This document shows positions 33,601 to 36,349 of a stretch of DNA of 39,028 nt, one piece after another (position 1 is the first letter of the stretch; every line of letters starts with the position of its first letter). Where the stretch lies: positions 7,216-46,243 of the forward strand of contig SSNU01000282.1 in NCBI GenBank assembly GCA_012064415.1, given 5' to 3'. The notes under the pieces were generated by a model. The model did not search any database. It was not told the DNA's origin and was given only the letters and a program-made list of their open reading frames with translations. This stretch comes from Gyrodactylus bullatarudis. Lineage: Eukaryota; Platyhelminthes; Monogenea; Gyrodactylidea; Gyrodactylidae. The translations under genes and the position numbers were made by a program.

Positions 33601-34438
33601 TAATTTTAGCTTTTTTATATTCGGTTATTTAAAAATATATTCTAATTGAAAGAAACCTTTACAAATTTTTATTATTATTAAATCAGAGTTTTATGATTGC
33701 CCATTGGATGCAACTTGCACCTGTGTTGCTAGACTCACCAAATACGGACACTACCAAGAGAATCATTGGCAAAACAAAGTTGTCATTGGAAACAAACGAG
33801 GTGAAGTTGTCTTCGTGGACTTGAGATATCCCAAGTATATCTATGAACAATACCAGGCTCATCCAAGCGCTAGTATCAAATCAATTTCTGTTGATCCCAT
33901 AGCTGATTGTCTCATAACAGCAGGTACCGATAATCAATTGAAAGTAGGTTTCGTTTGAACCATCAAAGGTGTTTTTAAATTTATGTAATAATACAACAGA
34001 TATGATTAATAATTTTTATCGAAATTTCAGGTTTGGCGTTTGTCAGAACCAGAACTTCTTGGGGTTTTCAGAACAGACAGTCAGGGAATTCAATCCAGCT
34101 CGTCACATAGTCAAACTAATGCTCAGACCTCGAGTTCATCCTCGGAGAGACATCACAATGCAGCTAGTTTAGCAGCATCTGCCCTCTTCCGAGGTGCTGG
34201 GTCTAGTCTACACGGTCAAGGCGTAGGAGATGTCGTTTTACTTCCTCCATTTTCCAATCTCAATGATGATTTTAATGCAACAGCAAACATAAACCAGAAA
34301 ATAGACGAATGCTATAAAGAACCTAGTGAAAGTCATTCCATGTTGAATACATGCCGTTTCCTTTCTTGTGATGCTGATGGTGCATTACGTCTACGAAGCA
34401 TAATGCCCAAATCAATCATAAAAACTTTGTATGAATGA
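1963..34438 (+). CDS. DMXL: DmX-like protein / Rabconnectin-3 alpha (Rav1 family), 46 exons
   Basis: This is the whole gene; its exons are described in blocks below. The spliced ORF is 10,455 nt, 3,484 residues plus stop, with all 45 junction phases consistent. Vertebrate DMXL1/2 are about 3,030 residues, so this protein is long, mainly through extra linker sequence. Family evidence: the N-terminus MRLHKLITG, the WD repeats of the first 1,200 residues, the hallmark core LLEWLNFGKIHYVKAIL, the Rav1 motifs SSLDQMYLL, LDECG and YGCVWWIRSDQML, and a C-terminal WD40 set ending near DADGALRLR. Known role: large scaffold of the RAVE-like/rabconnectin-3 complex with WDR7 and ROGDI, promoting assembly of V1 on Vo of the V-ATPase on acidic vesicles; it affects Notch signalling and synaptic vesicles. 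Only one DMXL gene is seen, so it cannot be called DMXL1 or DMXL2. Confidence 0.95.
2050..2074 (+). other. Intron 1, 25 nt
   Basis: The sequence gtaagaaattatctatttatcctag type boundary (GTAAGA donor, CCTAG acceptor) separates exon 1 from exon 2. The length is not a multiple of three and retention gives an in-frame TAA 45 nt into exon 2. Homology on both sides is strong, so splicing here is well supported by inference although 25 nt is near the lower limit for spliceosomal introns. Confidence 0.75.
2448..2479 (+). other. Intron 2, 32 nt
   Basis: GTTAGT donor and TTTAG acceptor, phase 1. Retention would give a TAG at once. Splicing joins FNFL to NPLKLISSSNDG, which continues the WD40 pattern. 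Together with intron 1 it makes two ultra-short introns at the 5' end of a gene whose other introns are at least 51 nt. Confidence 0.75.
3690..4665 (+). other. Intron 4 (976 nt), no gene seen
   Basis: A+T-rich intron between exon 4 and exon 5. It contains an 18-nt perfect palindrome, TATAAGTAATTACTTATA, at 4156-4173, and short AAAATAGCA-like motifs near 4209 and 4395 that recur in the 3' flank near 37700-37840. No coding region or transposon end was recognised. Confidence 0.5.
4666..4894 (+). CDS. DMXL: DMXL exon 5 (residues 508-584)
   Basis: Single exon, entered in phase 2 after the acceptor AAATAG and left in phase 0 at AAAGAC|GTGAGT. It reads SSKVFILESNGASPNSS and then a stretch with SICLASILSEMICLK. 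This is part of the N-terminal WD40 half; the segment is poorly conserved in the family and is accepted because it is the only stretch in the 2.5-kb interval that keeps both neighbouring phases and has coding-like composition. Confidence 0.75.
4895..6196 (+). other. Intron 5 (1302 nt), no gene seen
   Basis: A+T-rich intron with no recognised ORF, transposon ends or RNA gene. Around 5680-5760 there are loosely repeated TTAGCAAA/GTAG motifs, too degenerate to call a tandem repeat. Confidence 0.5.
6197..8111 (+). CDS. DMXL: DMXL exons 6-9 (residues 585-1166): second N-terminal WD40 section
   Basis: Exons are 6197-6632, 6690-7021, 7079-7564 and 7620-8111, separated by 55-57-nt introns. Exon 6 holds a clear DMXL WD repeat: HENGSIKSW, then NGHNYQCKQIQAHP (the family has GHRF.LNDLACH) and REIVFWR (the family has SE.ILWRVDP). 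Exon 9 holds IALFECESSG-type sequence, here IAIFECESSGCCEWLIED, which is one of the most conserved peptides of DMXL proteins and is followed in the family by the segment preceding the Rav1 core. Exon 8 is rich in acidic and amide residues and is a probable loop between blades. Confidence 0.92.
8112..8638 (+). other. Intron 9 (527 nt), no gene seen
   Basis: A+T-rich intron between exon 9 and exon 10 (GTAAGT donor, TTTTTTAG acceptor). No ORF, transposon end or structured RNA was recognised in it. Confidence 0.5.
8639..9651 (+). CDS. DMXL: DMXL exons 10-14 (residues 1167-1408): last N-terminal blade and start of the Rav1 core
   Basis: Exons are 8639-8852, 8907-9067, 9157-9327, 9405-9516 and 9584-9651. 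Exon 10 carries VSICWIRLRK and, later, DGHVLISTGYEILLYSQW, matching the family's MCWIR.RS and DGILVVGMD.EM.VY.QW. Exon 12 is diagnostic: QFHPRQLLEWLNFGKIHY and VKAILSHLTKCLIALNN correspond to the first helices of the Rav1/DMXL core, where vertebrates have PQYHP.QL.EL.N.GK...VKAIL.HLVRC. Exon 14 is acidic (NEEDEDLDKIIQAE). The core is the region shared between yeast Rav1 and animal DMXL and is thought to contact V1. Confidence 0.96.
10522..11196. mobile_element. Non-autonomous or decayed DNA transposon, about 675 bp, with empty-site paralogue
   Basis: The insertion splits unit A of the intron 14 duplication at AGCAGTTTTATTAATT, and the other unit (11636-11660) preserves the unbroken site. The sequence TTAATT is present on both sides, consistent with a 6-7-bp target duplication. 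Ends are imperfect inverted repeats: GGTTTACTCCAAAAATCACC on the left and, read backwards, GGTTGATTTCAAAAAATCACC on the right. A perfect 17-nt inverted repeat, CCAAAAATCACCCCAAA, lies at 10530-10546 and 11137-11153. The minus strand keeps a mostly open, stop-interrupted frame (see the pseudogene entry). Superfamily not assigned. Confidence 0.65.
10640..11110 (-). pseudogene. Decayed ORF inside the intron 14 transposon, AT-hook-like motif
   Basis: Read on the minus strand, one frame keeps coding-like peptides between scattered stops: first LPDLLSDKFFERLNFYSKI, then EIRRVIKSNVLKFFEKI, then VSPEKYVPNEYKYISLEAA, and finally EGYRINKKRGRPLHMP before a stop. The last piece is an uninterrupted run of 59 codons. 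KKRGRP is the core of an AT-hook, which fits a DNA-binding transposase or accessory protein of the element, but I recognise no family. The element is therefore a broken coding copy rather than a simple MITE. Confidence 0.5.
11755..12337 (+). CDS. DMXL: DMXL exons 15-17 (residues 1409-1562): Rav1 core continued
   Basis: Exons are 11755-11954, 12013-12173 and 12237-12337. Exon 15 contains SIESIADLLHFNKIDYQRL, and exons 16-17 contain LPRLSSLDQMYLLGIAEL and NQGLDECGVRFIMIMHLY followed by RTLPPAK. These correspond to the family's LP.LSSLDQM.LLALAD and LD.CGLR.LLAM motifs in the Rav1 domain. Exon 15 begins with the residues LGGKSNEDIE directly at the end of the duplicated intron segment, and its first six bases also occur at the decoy acceptor upstream (11326-11331). 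Confidence 0.95.
12338..13350 (+). other. Intron 17 (1013 nt) containing a nested membrane-protein ORF
   Basis: GTGAGT donor and TGATAG acceptor. The central part holds the intact ORF at 12639-13025, described separately. The remaining 5' 300 nt and 3' 325 nt have no recognised element. Confidence 0.6.
12639..13025 (+). CDS. Nested small four-helix membrane protein (intron 17), unrecognised family
   Basis: An uninterrupted ATG-to-TGA ORF of 128 codons lies entirely inside a DMXL intron and on the same strand; an in-frame TTG lies 5 codons upstream. Predicted hydrophobic helices are at about residues 8-31, 39-62, 73-91 and 98-120, with a basic loop KRNQKFFTRN between helices 2 and 3 and a basic tail KKINKLLT. 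That places both the middle loop and the tail on the cytosolic side by the positive-inside rule. There is no cleavable signal peptide. A matching layout occurs in the ORF at 19726-20154 in intron 26. In sequence this A+T-rich, a 128-codon open frame is unlikely but not impossible by chance. Function unknown; it may also be a relic exon. Confidence 0.45.
   Translation: MISNFSQCLRILIMILLIISKVSENVGSIFFNIEEYIIEFILYVLEVFGILAYSIIVIFCTIKRNQKFFTRNILISLDFIFSAFIIIGIILESTYEYFSYIFLMCISFFFCVLSLLALYYKKINKLLT
13351..13743 (+). CDS. DMXL: DMXL exons 18-19 (residues 1563-1665): Rav1 core
   Basis: Exons are 13351-13563 and 13646-13743. Exon 18 reads GLSTASLIWAFHSEAKQEIL and later FKQYGCVWWIRSDQMLRAY, and exon 19 reads IARQAFQADKDPMAAAIFY then LSMNKVKILAGLCK. 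The YG..WW.R....LR motif and the A...F....DPM.AAIFYL helix pair with the next exon's residues are signatures of Rav1-type proteins from yeast to human. The intron between them uses the unusual donor GTTCGT. Confidence 0.97.
13744..15196 (+). other. Intron 19 (1453 nt) with an inverted-repeat element
   Basis: About 14010-15175 looks like a degenerate transposon. The 18-mer GTTCTGGAAATAGTCTTC occurs at 14084-14101 and in perfect inverse at 14942-14959. Outside it, related sequences with a TTAACCC core occur at 14010-14030 on one side and, inverted, at about 15155-15172 on the other. No ORF is preserved. A longer version of the same motif is found inverted in intron 39 at 30233-30262. Confidence 0.5.
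15197..15698 (+). CDS. DMXL: DMXL exons 20-22 (residues 1666-1795): end of the Rav1 core
   Basis: Exons are 15197-15415, 15472-15580 and 15638-15698. Exon 20 holds EFFRSDFSPNSPACKQAEKN and RRFDQAAGLFLLAGRLNDAI, followed by INSLEDIQLAVLIAR, the helical repeats in which AAFFLLAG.L.DA is the family pattern. Exon 21 holds DPFLRSMGYWIL, and exon 22 continues GNYLGSLETL, matching vertebrate DPFLRS.AYW....Y..AL.TL. Confidence 0.96.
15699..16401 (+). other. Intron 22 (703 nt), mostly an old inverted-repeat element
   Basis: The intron is almost filled by a diverged copy of the MITE family described at 23833-24183 (see the repeat entry). No gene is seen. Confidence 0.6.
15783..16372. repeat. Old copy of the 66-bp-TIR MITE family (copy 2)
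   Basis: The left arm contains GTTGGGAATCTATGATTTTT and TTTTTCATCAAGAAATCGA (from 15786). The right arm is the inverse: CAATTTCTTGATGAAAAAAA, then AATAATAGATTCCCAA (to about 16358). Between them lies the internal AAAAATGACCATA segment and CCCACTTTCAGAT segment also present in the intact copy. It is longer (about 590 nt) and more mutated than the copy in intron 32. Confidence 0.6.
16402..17478 (+). CDS. DMXL: DMXL exons 23-26 (residues 1796-2077)
   Basis: Exons are 16402-16654, 16724-16851, 16904-17028 and 17140-17478. Exon 23 has NVFKFYTYLSNHPLVLRQK and RRLFFRTAHHYSVMGFPI followed by LSLEVLRKM, the DMXL pattern NVF.FY.YLR.HPLL.R and RLFFRTA.......P.LALEVL. Exon 24 is acidic with DDIFGFD and LKLDW. 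Exons 25-26 carry LCLRIIGDEL and GGSSLRNHLHFWLEKEL (the family has GGKLR..LY.WLEKE). Exon 26 ends LKRRQDWIT. The acceptor of exon 26 is TTTTCAAG rather than CAG or TAG. Confidence 0.93.
18787..19446. repeat. Foldback/MITE-like inverted repeat in intron 26
   Basis: Arms of about 150-170 nt (18787-18955 and 19297-19446) face each other around a spacer of roughly 340 nt. The core 32 nt at 18875-18906 is perfectly complementary to 19343-19374 and includes TTCGGTAAAAACTGAAAACC. Flanking parts match with scattered mismatches, for example CTTTACCTTTCAATAGAG and TTCTACTC.ATGATAT. No coding sequence is preserved inside; a 72-codon ORF across the right arm is incidental. Confidence 0.75.
19726..20154 (+). 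CDS. Nested small four-helix membrane protein (intron 26), unrecognised family
   Basis: An uninterrupted ATG-to-TAA ORF of 142 codons, same strand as DMXL, wholly inside intron 26. Predicted helices lie at about residues 19-40, 52-71, 80-101 and 105-120. The N-terminus (MKEKIKGHFVKFL), the helix 2-3 loop (FKYKLKKLS) and the C-terminal tail (WKIKKNN) are basic, giving both ends inside. The TAA overlaps an AATAAA signal, and another AATAAA follows within 15 nt, so a short transcript could end here. The architecture, size and the basic loop between helices 2 and 3 match the ORF at 12639-13025, suggesting distant paralogues. No family recognised. It could be a chance ORF, but the length and its wobble-rich codons argue for coding. 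Confidence 0.5.
   Translation: MKEKIKGHFVKFLNFLKEFSFFYLLIVSLDVFMIILPFWFNSFMFKYRDHYSLAIYFGYILAVFFLILRILFKYKLKKLSIIFLYLEVISMGFVVIFYSIYTNNTIILVILTQLLYFLCNAKNWKIKKNNCINSILGRILKQ
21286..22280 (+). CDS. DMXL: DMXL exons 27-29 (residues 2078-2369)
   Basis: Exons are 21286-21543, 21601-21898 and 21959-22280. Exon 27 reads ILSILVNYCQLNN and MELTLLLSELKNDY, equal to the family's FL.YC.LH and VRMELILLLQE motifs. Exon 28 has LVNDLIAAMENLEPPFLQ, corresponding to L.HDIL..I..F..PP. Exon 29 has DWPGFSIATLQTSF and LAECVAVIYCSLLNYSL, then LYKLLTQKLDRSLWYQVVGG, matching SWPGM and CE..VAVYLSLL.YAL....LYRLLA. The end of exon 29 is a run of eight prolines encoded by CCN codons. The exon 27 donor (AGA|GTTTGT) is chosen by frame and homology; a GTTACA site upstream is the alternative. 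Confidence 0.92.
22281..22974 (+). other. Intron 29 (694 nt), filled by an inverted copy of the MITE family
   Basis: GTTCGT donor, TTATTAG acceptor, phase 2. Most of it is the repeat at 22335-22905; nothing else is recognised. Confidence 0.6.
22335..22905. repeat. MITE-family copy 3, rearranged as a larger foldback
   Basis: Left part 22360-22510 contains CATCAAGAATTCGAAT, TCATGTTGCTTAATTTTACC, AAAAATGGTCATTTTTCAAA and GAGCTGAAAATTTTTATTGA, which are segments of the intact element's interior and arm in inverse order. The region 22745-22895 is complementary to 22378-22500, sharing TTAGAAGAAAAAAT and TTTTCAAGAAAAAT. Two ORFs of 64 and 79 codons on opposite strands encode similar peptides only because they are the two arms. 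Confidence 0.6.
22975..23764 (+). CDS. DMXL: DMXL exons 30-32 (residues 2370-2588): proline-rich and basic coiled-coil linker
   Basis: Exons are 22975-23081, 23140-23351 and 23429-23764. Exon 30 continues the proline tract from exon 29: NPPPKPPPPKPTVPPPP, then NIARDKARNAVE. Exon 31 has EEWFIPPEMSILQAFINK, the family's F..PE.SI...FI.KP segment, joined to exon 32 at PSDLTDVDNVYNSDNED (the family has PFLP....VDYDSD). Exon 32 then turns strongly basic and heptad-like (RAKRKNRARLRILLDEKIKQ, later KKRLKKKIEAIRHAEEKKNN), a probable coiled coil or long helix of about 60 residues, followed by an acidic stretch. The linker is longer than in vertebrate DMXL. Polyproline tracts can bind profilin, SH3 or WW domains, but no partner can be named. 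Confidence 0.88.
23765..24371 (+). other. Intron 32 (607 nt) carrying the intact MITE
   Basis: GTTAGC donor and AATAG acceptor. The MITE at 23833-24183 accounts for more than half of the length. The rest has no recognised feature. Confidence 0.6.
23833..24183. mobile_element. MITE with 66-bp perfect terminal inverted repeats (copy 1, reference copy)
   Basis: The left arm 23842-23907 and right arm 24109-24174 are exact reverse complements over 66 nt, starting TTGATATGAAGTTGGGAATC and ending TCAAGAATTCGAATT. Up to nine more bases outside may belong to the ends. The 201-nt spacer contains smaller inverted motifs, including CCCACTTT and AAAGTGGG, and GGGATTTTGGCGCCAAATGG. There is no transposase. 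Perfect arms mean a recent insertion or gene conversion. Three relatives lie at 15783-16372, 22335-22905 and 37435-37512. Confidence 0.85.
24372..24564 (+). CDS. DMXL: DMXL exon 33 (residues 2589-2652): acidic/basic helical linker
   Basis: Single exon joined to exon 32 in phase 0 (HSDE then DEPCDKHEEL) and left in phase 1 at ATACGAA|GTGAGT. It is charged and helical, IKKLEENKRDFSII then FENLETEKSDAQLLADF, continuing the coiled-coil-like linker. There is little family conservation; it is accepted on phase, composition and good splice sites. Confidence 0.82.
24565..25212 (+). other. Intron 33 (648 nt), no gene seen
   Basis: A+T-rich, GTGAGT donor and TTCTTCAG acceptor. No ORF of note, no transposon ends recognised. 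Confidence 0.5.
25213..26231 (+). CDS. DMXL: DMXL exons 34-36 (residues 2653-2955): pre-WD40 domain and a 26-nt microexon
   Basis: Exons are 25213-25870, 25922-26145 and 26206-26231. Exon 34 starts acidic (GSDEEDELDYE), then has DSYSWRMIRLLTMENSVKQM, equivalent to the family's SYSW.L.RLAL motif, and HSLGLTKCSQLLEKWRRGYT, equivalent to C..L.KTLQCWE..L. Exon 35 has LPIKRIWYFLANHSSVDNLM, the HPVKRLW.FLVKQE segment that precedes the C-terminal WD40 block. Exon 36 is only 26 nt; it restores frame from phase 1 to phase 0 and encodes NTIYNIGAK with the preceding base. Confidence 0.92.
26232..26805 (+). other. Intron 36 (574 nt), no gene seen
   Basis: GTAAGA donor, CTATTAG acceptor. Nothing recognised beyond A+T-rich sequence. 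Confidence 0.5.
26806..26958 (+). CDS. DMXL: DMXL exon 37 (residues 2956-3006): entry to the C-terminal WD40 block
   Basis: Exon of exactly 51 codons in phase 0 on both sides. It ends VIHKELEPLITMCLNQ, corresponding to the family's IHKE.D.I.AF..N, which leads into the first C-terminal WD strand in exon 38. Confidence 0.9.
26959..29486 (+). other. Intron 37 (2528 nt), no convincing gene
   Basis: Contains a compact 31-nt palindrome at 28151-28181 (listed). A 133-codon ORF at 27440-27841 has no ATG near its start and no coding character, and is rejected. The acceptor of the intron is CTCAAG. No transposon ends recognised. Confidence 0.5.
28151..28181. repeat. 31-nt near-perfect hairpin palindrome
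   Basis: AATCATAAGCTATGA, one T, then TCATAGCTTATGATT: 15-nt perfect arms with a single-base centre. A further TGCTTATGAA follows, so the unit TTATGAATCATAAGC-like is also partly repeated. It would form a cruciform or RNA hairpin. Confidence 0.9.
29487..29767 (+). CDS. DMXL: DMXL exons 38-39 (residues 3007-3081): first C-terminal WD40 strands
   Basis: Exons are 29487-29611 and 29668-29767. NKLTKIAVATTKEIIELDIR matches the family's N..EIVLAS..DVQELD strand; ILQPTWNRYDVGYDSECLQR follows. Exon 39 is a serine/asparagine-rich loop ending HFDIGTG. The acceptor before exon 38 is CTCAAG, chosen because phase 0 and the homology both require it and no CAG or TAG is in reach. The exon 38 donor is GTTTGT. 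Confidence 0.88.
29768..30929 (+). other. Intron 39 (1162 nt) with an inverted-repeat element
   Basis: Contains a run of nine C at 30092-30100, unusual in this sequence, a copy of the GGCATATGCGAAGATTATTT motif at 30233-30262, and the foldback repeat at 30359-30888. No gene. Confidence 0.6.
30359..30888. repeat. Foldback/MITE-like inverted repeat in intron 39
   Basis: Arms of about 110-130 nt, 30359-30470 and 30757-30888. A 30-nt stretch at 30369-30398, starting GTGAGTCTCGGAAATCAGTG, is the exact reverse complement of 30848-30877. The inner ends share GAGAAGGTCAGTGAATT with its inverse, and CTAGCTAATAA occurs in both. The spacer of about 290 nt encodes nothing. Confidence 0.8.
30930..32017 (+). 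CDS. DMXL: DMXL exons 40-43 (residues 3082-3210): C-terminal WD40 repeats
   Basis: Exons are 30930-30992, 31477-31537, 31702-31886 and 31940-32017. Exon 41 has VHKLTSHHNLPY (the family has VRRMTSHP....YL), exon 42 starts YLCGTGAGSVHVLEW (YLTGAQDGSVRMFEW) and ends ARITVMKFDPSGHR, and exon 43 reads FGVGDASGNLGLWNL (FGV.D.EG.LSIWQV). These are among the best conserved DMXL blades. Exon 40 (63 nt, TIVLRGQNLDKNIRLLKT) is accepted because both phases fit, but its GTTAAT donor is weak and the 484-nt and 1162-nt introns around it hold no other candidate. Confidence 0.9.
30993..31476 (+). other. Intron 40 (484 nt), no gene seen
   Basis: Weak GTTAAT donor, TTCTACAG acceptor. No element recognised. Confidence 0.45.
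32097..33327 (-). mobile_element. Decayed mariner (Tc1/mariner) transposon, 1.23 kb
   Basis: Ends are TTAGGTTGTTTCAAAAGTAT on the left and, in inverse, TTAGGTTCTTTCAAAAGTAT on the right, the standard mariner terminal sequence. The right flank has TA and the left has CA, so the TA target duplication is mutated on one side. The minus strand from about 32420 to 32140 keeps the transposase C-terminus with stops: HSPHSSDLAPTDYQLF includes the last catalytic aspartate region, then LQHHLKGKIFN and KPLSFWQQGIDSLLVRW. Farther up QKECYSFELLEPN is recognisable in shifted frames. The central catalytic part is lost, replaced by the foldback repeat at 32783-33283, so the copy is dead. Confidence 0.88.
32783..33283. 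repeat. Foldback repeat nested in the mariner
   Basis: Arms at about 32783-32945 and 33115-33283. A 31-nt segment at 32823-32853, beginning TTTTTTGGTGAATAAAGC, is exactly inverted at 33193-33223, and GGACCAAACA, GCATTCATTCAACC and CGAGTGTGCTG-like blocks also match. The 170-nt spacer contains CCTTTTCCTTGATATGGAGG. It sits where the mariner transposase centre should be, so it is a later insertion or a rearranged part of the element. Confidence 0.75.
33382..34438 (+). CDS. DMXL: DMXL exons 44-46 (residues 3211-3484): last WD40 repeats and C-terminus
   Basis: Exons are 33382-33541, 33687-33943 and 34031-34438. Exon 44 has SLYDFIYLGSSTLLFTVG and FWDILLPPNRALVK (the family has T.DF.FI..SSL.AT.G and LWDTL..P). 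Exon 45 has NKVVIGNKRGEVVFVDLR and YEQYQAHPSASIKSISVDP, matching ISGGRKG.V.IFDIR and TFQAHDS..KAL.LDP. Exon 46 starts VWRLSEPELLGVFR, then a serine/glutamine-rich insert, GAGSSLHGQGVGDVVLLPP, and ends FLSCDADGALRLRSI with nine further residues before TGA. The serine-rich insert lies where vertebrates have EHAKQSIFRN. Exon 44 uses an AAG acceptor. Confidence 0.95.
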
Positions 34439-34545
34439 AACTCATTTAAAGATTTATTTATTATCTATAGTTATCATGAAACCAATGTTTTATTAATTAA
34501 AAGTTAATACTGTTATTCATTCCAAACACAGAAAAATAAAGGATT
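34439..34545 (+). terminator. DMXL 3' UTR and polyadenylation signal
   Basis: AATAAA occurs at 34535-34540, about 97 nt after the stop codon, followed by GGATTCC and a T-rich stretch. A second AATAAA-like site (AATAAATAAC) lies at about 34583. The first is the likely cleavage signal; 3' end data are not available. Confidence 0.6.
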
Positions 34546-34756
34546 CCAAATTTAACTTTTCAAATCTAATTTCCCTAATGTTAATAAATAACAGGTATTA
34601 TTTGCTAAAATAAATAAAGTAACTCCGTGACTAAGATCAATGGCTGACTTTTAGTAATCCTTTTTGATGTATACTTGAGATAGATTTTACGAATTTTCGA
34701 TTTTAGCCTGGGTCAGAATCTGAATGGAATCTTCGAGAGAATTTGAATGATGTATA

Positions 34757-34965
34757 AAACATATGGACCATAAACTATTTAAATTGGTTCTATCCCATTT
34801 CGACTACATCTCACCATTGCTTATTAATTTAACCAATGACCAAGCTAGAGTAATCGAGAGAATCCAAAGTGATTTTTTATATGCAATTTTCCCTGACTTA
34901 AACTCATACAACGCCCGCATTTAATCGTCGGGTCTTAATCCATTATGGGTTCGCAGATACGTTTT
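34757..34965 (+). pseudogene. Non-LTR retrotransposon reverse-transcriptase C-terminal fragment
   Basis: An open frame from 34763 to a TAA at 34922 reads VLSHFDYISPLLINLT and RVIERIQSDFLYAIFP; reading through the stop gives GLNPLWVRRY. This matches the end of the Jockey/CR1-type reverse transcriptase: (LP)HFDY.SP..., L...Q..R..RIQ....R, then LGL..L..RR. The catalytic YADD region is not present, so it is a fragment. Direction is the same as DMXL. Confidence 0.65.
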
Positions 34966-35191
34966 ATTTATTTTTTTGTTAGAAATATAATCTGTATTAA
35001 ATAGAGTAATTAATATGTACAATGGAAAAAATAAAAAATAAATAAAAATATTAATCTAGTTTTCTTGAAAAAATAAAAATCATAACTGGATGAGTGATCT
35101 TTAAAATATCGCACATGAAACAATTGAATCAGTTTGTAAATTGTAACTGGCATGTTAATCTCAAAATTTTTACAATAATCATTCTGGAATT

Positions 35192-35404
35192 TTAGTGAAG
35201 ATCGGGATATAATAGAGTAATAGAATAGTCTATTTTAGAGCGAATATGACTTATGATGGTCTTTATAGAGTGAAGATTATCACAGTTCATAATGTCATAT
35301 TTACAGTCAATAACTAAGAGAGAAACAAGAATAGTGGAATGACAAATCAGACGTAGCTTCTCAAAAATCTTCCTTTTTTCATTTGTATGATATAATTTAG
35401 ACAA
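35192..35404 (-). pseudogene. Minus-strand ORF, paralogue A (C-terminal domain of an unknown repeat-borne protein)
   Basis: A 70-codon ORF ending SHIRSKIDYSITLLYPDLH. Its last 28 residues are 75% identical to those of the ORF at 35960-36262, and the nucleotide differences are mostly at third positions or in synonymous serine/arginine codons (for example CGC against AGA), so this strand was under protein-level constraint. Both then end in a stop near the same point. It lies inside the inverted repeat at 34586-35755. Probably the end of a transposon-encoded protein; family not recognised. Confidence 0.5.
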
Positions 35405-35410
35405 TAAAGA

Positions 35411-35426
35411 TTATTATTATTATTAT
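35411..35426. repeat. (TTA)n microsatellite
   Basis: Five TTA/ATT units follow an AATAAAGA. Short ATT tails of this kind commonly mark the 3' ends of CR1/RTE-like non-LTR elements, which would fit the reverse-transcriptase fragment upstream on the + strand. Confidence 0.6.
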
Positions 35427-35959
35427 AAAGCTCATAAAATTTAATCCTGTACAGCTTTTGAAAATTTTGAAAAATCTCATTGGAAAGTCTGTTTATTCTA
35501 AAAAAATCGCTAAATTTTCACAAAATAAATCTCATTTCTTGAGTGTTTTTTGTAATAAGCAACAAAAAGGAGCATTATTTTCGAATTTTTCATTGATACG
35601 ATTGTAAGTATAAACAAACTGAATTTGATTAGATTCCACAAAGGATTTTTTTTCAAAATTATTGATAAAATTTTTTAAGACCTGAATACATCAAAAACTA
35701 GTAAAAGTCAGCCATTGATCTTATTCATGGATTTAGAAAATAATACCTGTTATTTAACTTTTTTTAGAAAGAAGTTCTGTATTTAAAGTAAAAATCAATA
35801 TAAAATATGTACAAAAATAAATAAAAAGTATATACGTTGTGAATCTCGTTGAAGACTATTAAATACAAAATAATGAATAATAAATATCTTTGAGTTTTTG
35901 TAAATAAATGTGTTAAATTGAATCTGAAAATTTAATTCGATAATTATTCTGGTGGCAGC

Positions 35960-36262
35960 TCAATAATGGAGATCTGGATATAAAAGTGTTTTGGTATAGT
36001 CGATTTTAGATCTTATGTGGGTCATGATAGATTTTATTGAATAGTGATTTGTGCAATTAGATAAGTTATATTTTAAATTGAGATAGTTGTAAAAGGTTAG
36101 AAGATAATTATTTTTAAACGATGCATTTCTTAAGTTATAGGATTGATCTATTTTAATAGAAGATTCAGTAAATTGTTTAACAGAAATTTTGGAAAGAAGG
36201 TTATCAATATATGCTAGATGATTATGGCTGGAGGACTTCCTAAAATTATAATTTTCATTCAC
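35960..36262 (-). CDS. Minus-strand ORF, paralogue B
   Basis: An intact ATG-initiated ORF of 100 codons. The N-terminal half has MNENYNFRKSSSHNHLAYID and an SYNLRN motif of the type seen near the end of retroelement reverse transcriptases; the C-terminal half has THIRSKIDYTKTLLYPDLHY and aligns with paralogue A. The two copies are in the same orientation about 770 nt apart, and similarity also extends downstream of both stops (CCAGAATGATTATT / CCAGAATAATTATC). It is either a duplicated small gene or the conserved tail of a repeat. No family recognised. Confidence 0.45.
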   Translation of the reverse strand: MNENYNFRKSSSHNHLAYIDNLLSKISVKQFTESSIKIDQSYNLRNASFKNNYLLTFYNYLNLKYNLSNCTNHYSIKSIMTHIRSKIDYTKTLLYPDLHY

Positions 36263-36349
36263 ATCACAAATTGTAAATTTTAAAAATCCGTAAAATTGTA
36301 CGCATTTTCACTAATTTACGCCATATAAAAAAACTCTACCAGCCCAGCA

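Larger units (their letters stand above)
34586..35755. repeat. Inverted repeat bracketing retroelement debris
   Basis: Left arm 34586-34675 and right arm about 35681-35755. AAATAACAGGTATTATTT (34586-34603) is the exact inverse of 35738-35755, and a 22-nt block at 34632-34653 containing GATCAATGGCTGACTTTT is the exact inverse of 35702-35723. Another shared block is TTTTTGATGTAT. The 1-kb interior contains a reverse-transcriptase fragment and a conserved minus-strand ORF. It may be the ends of a transposon or two inverted copies of one repeat. Confidence 0.75.
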
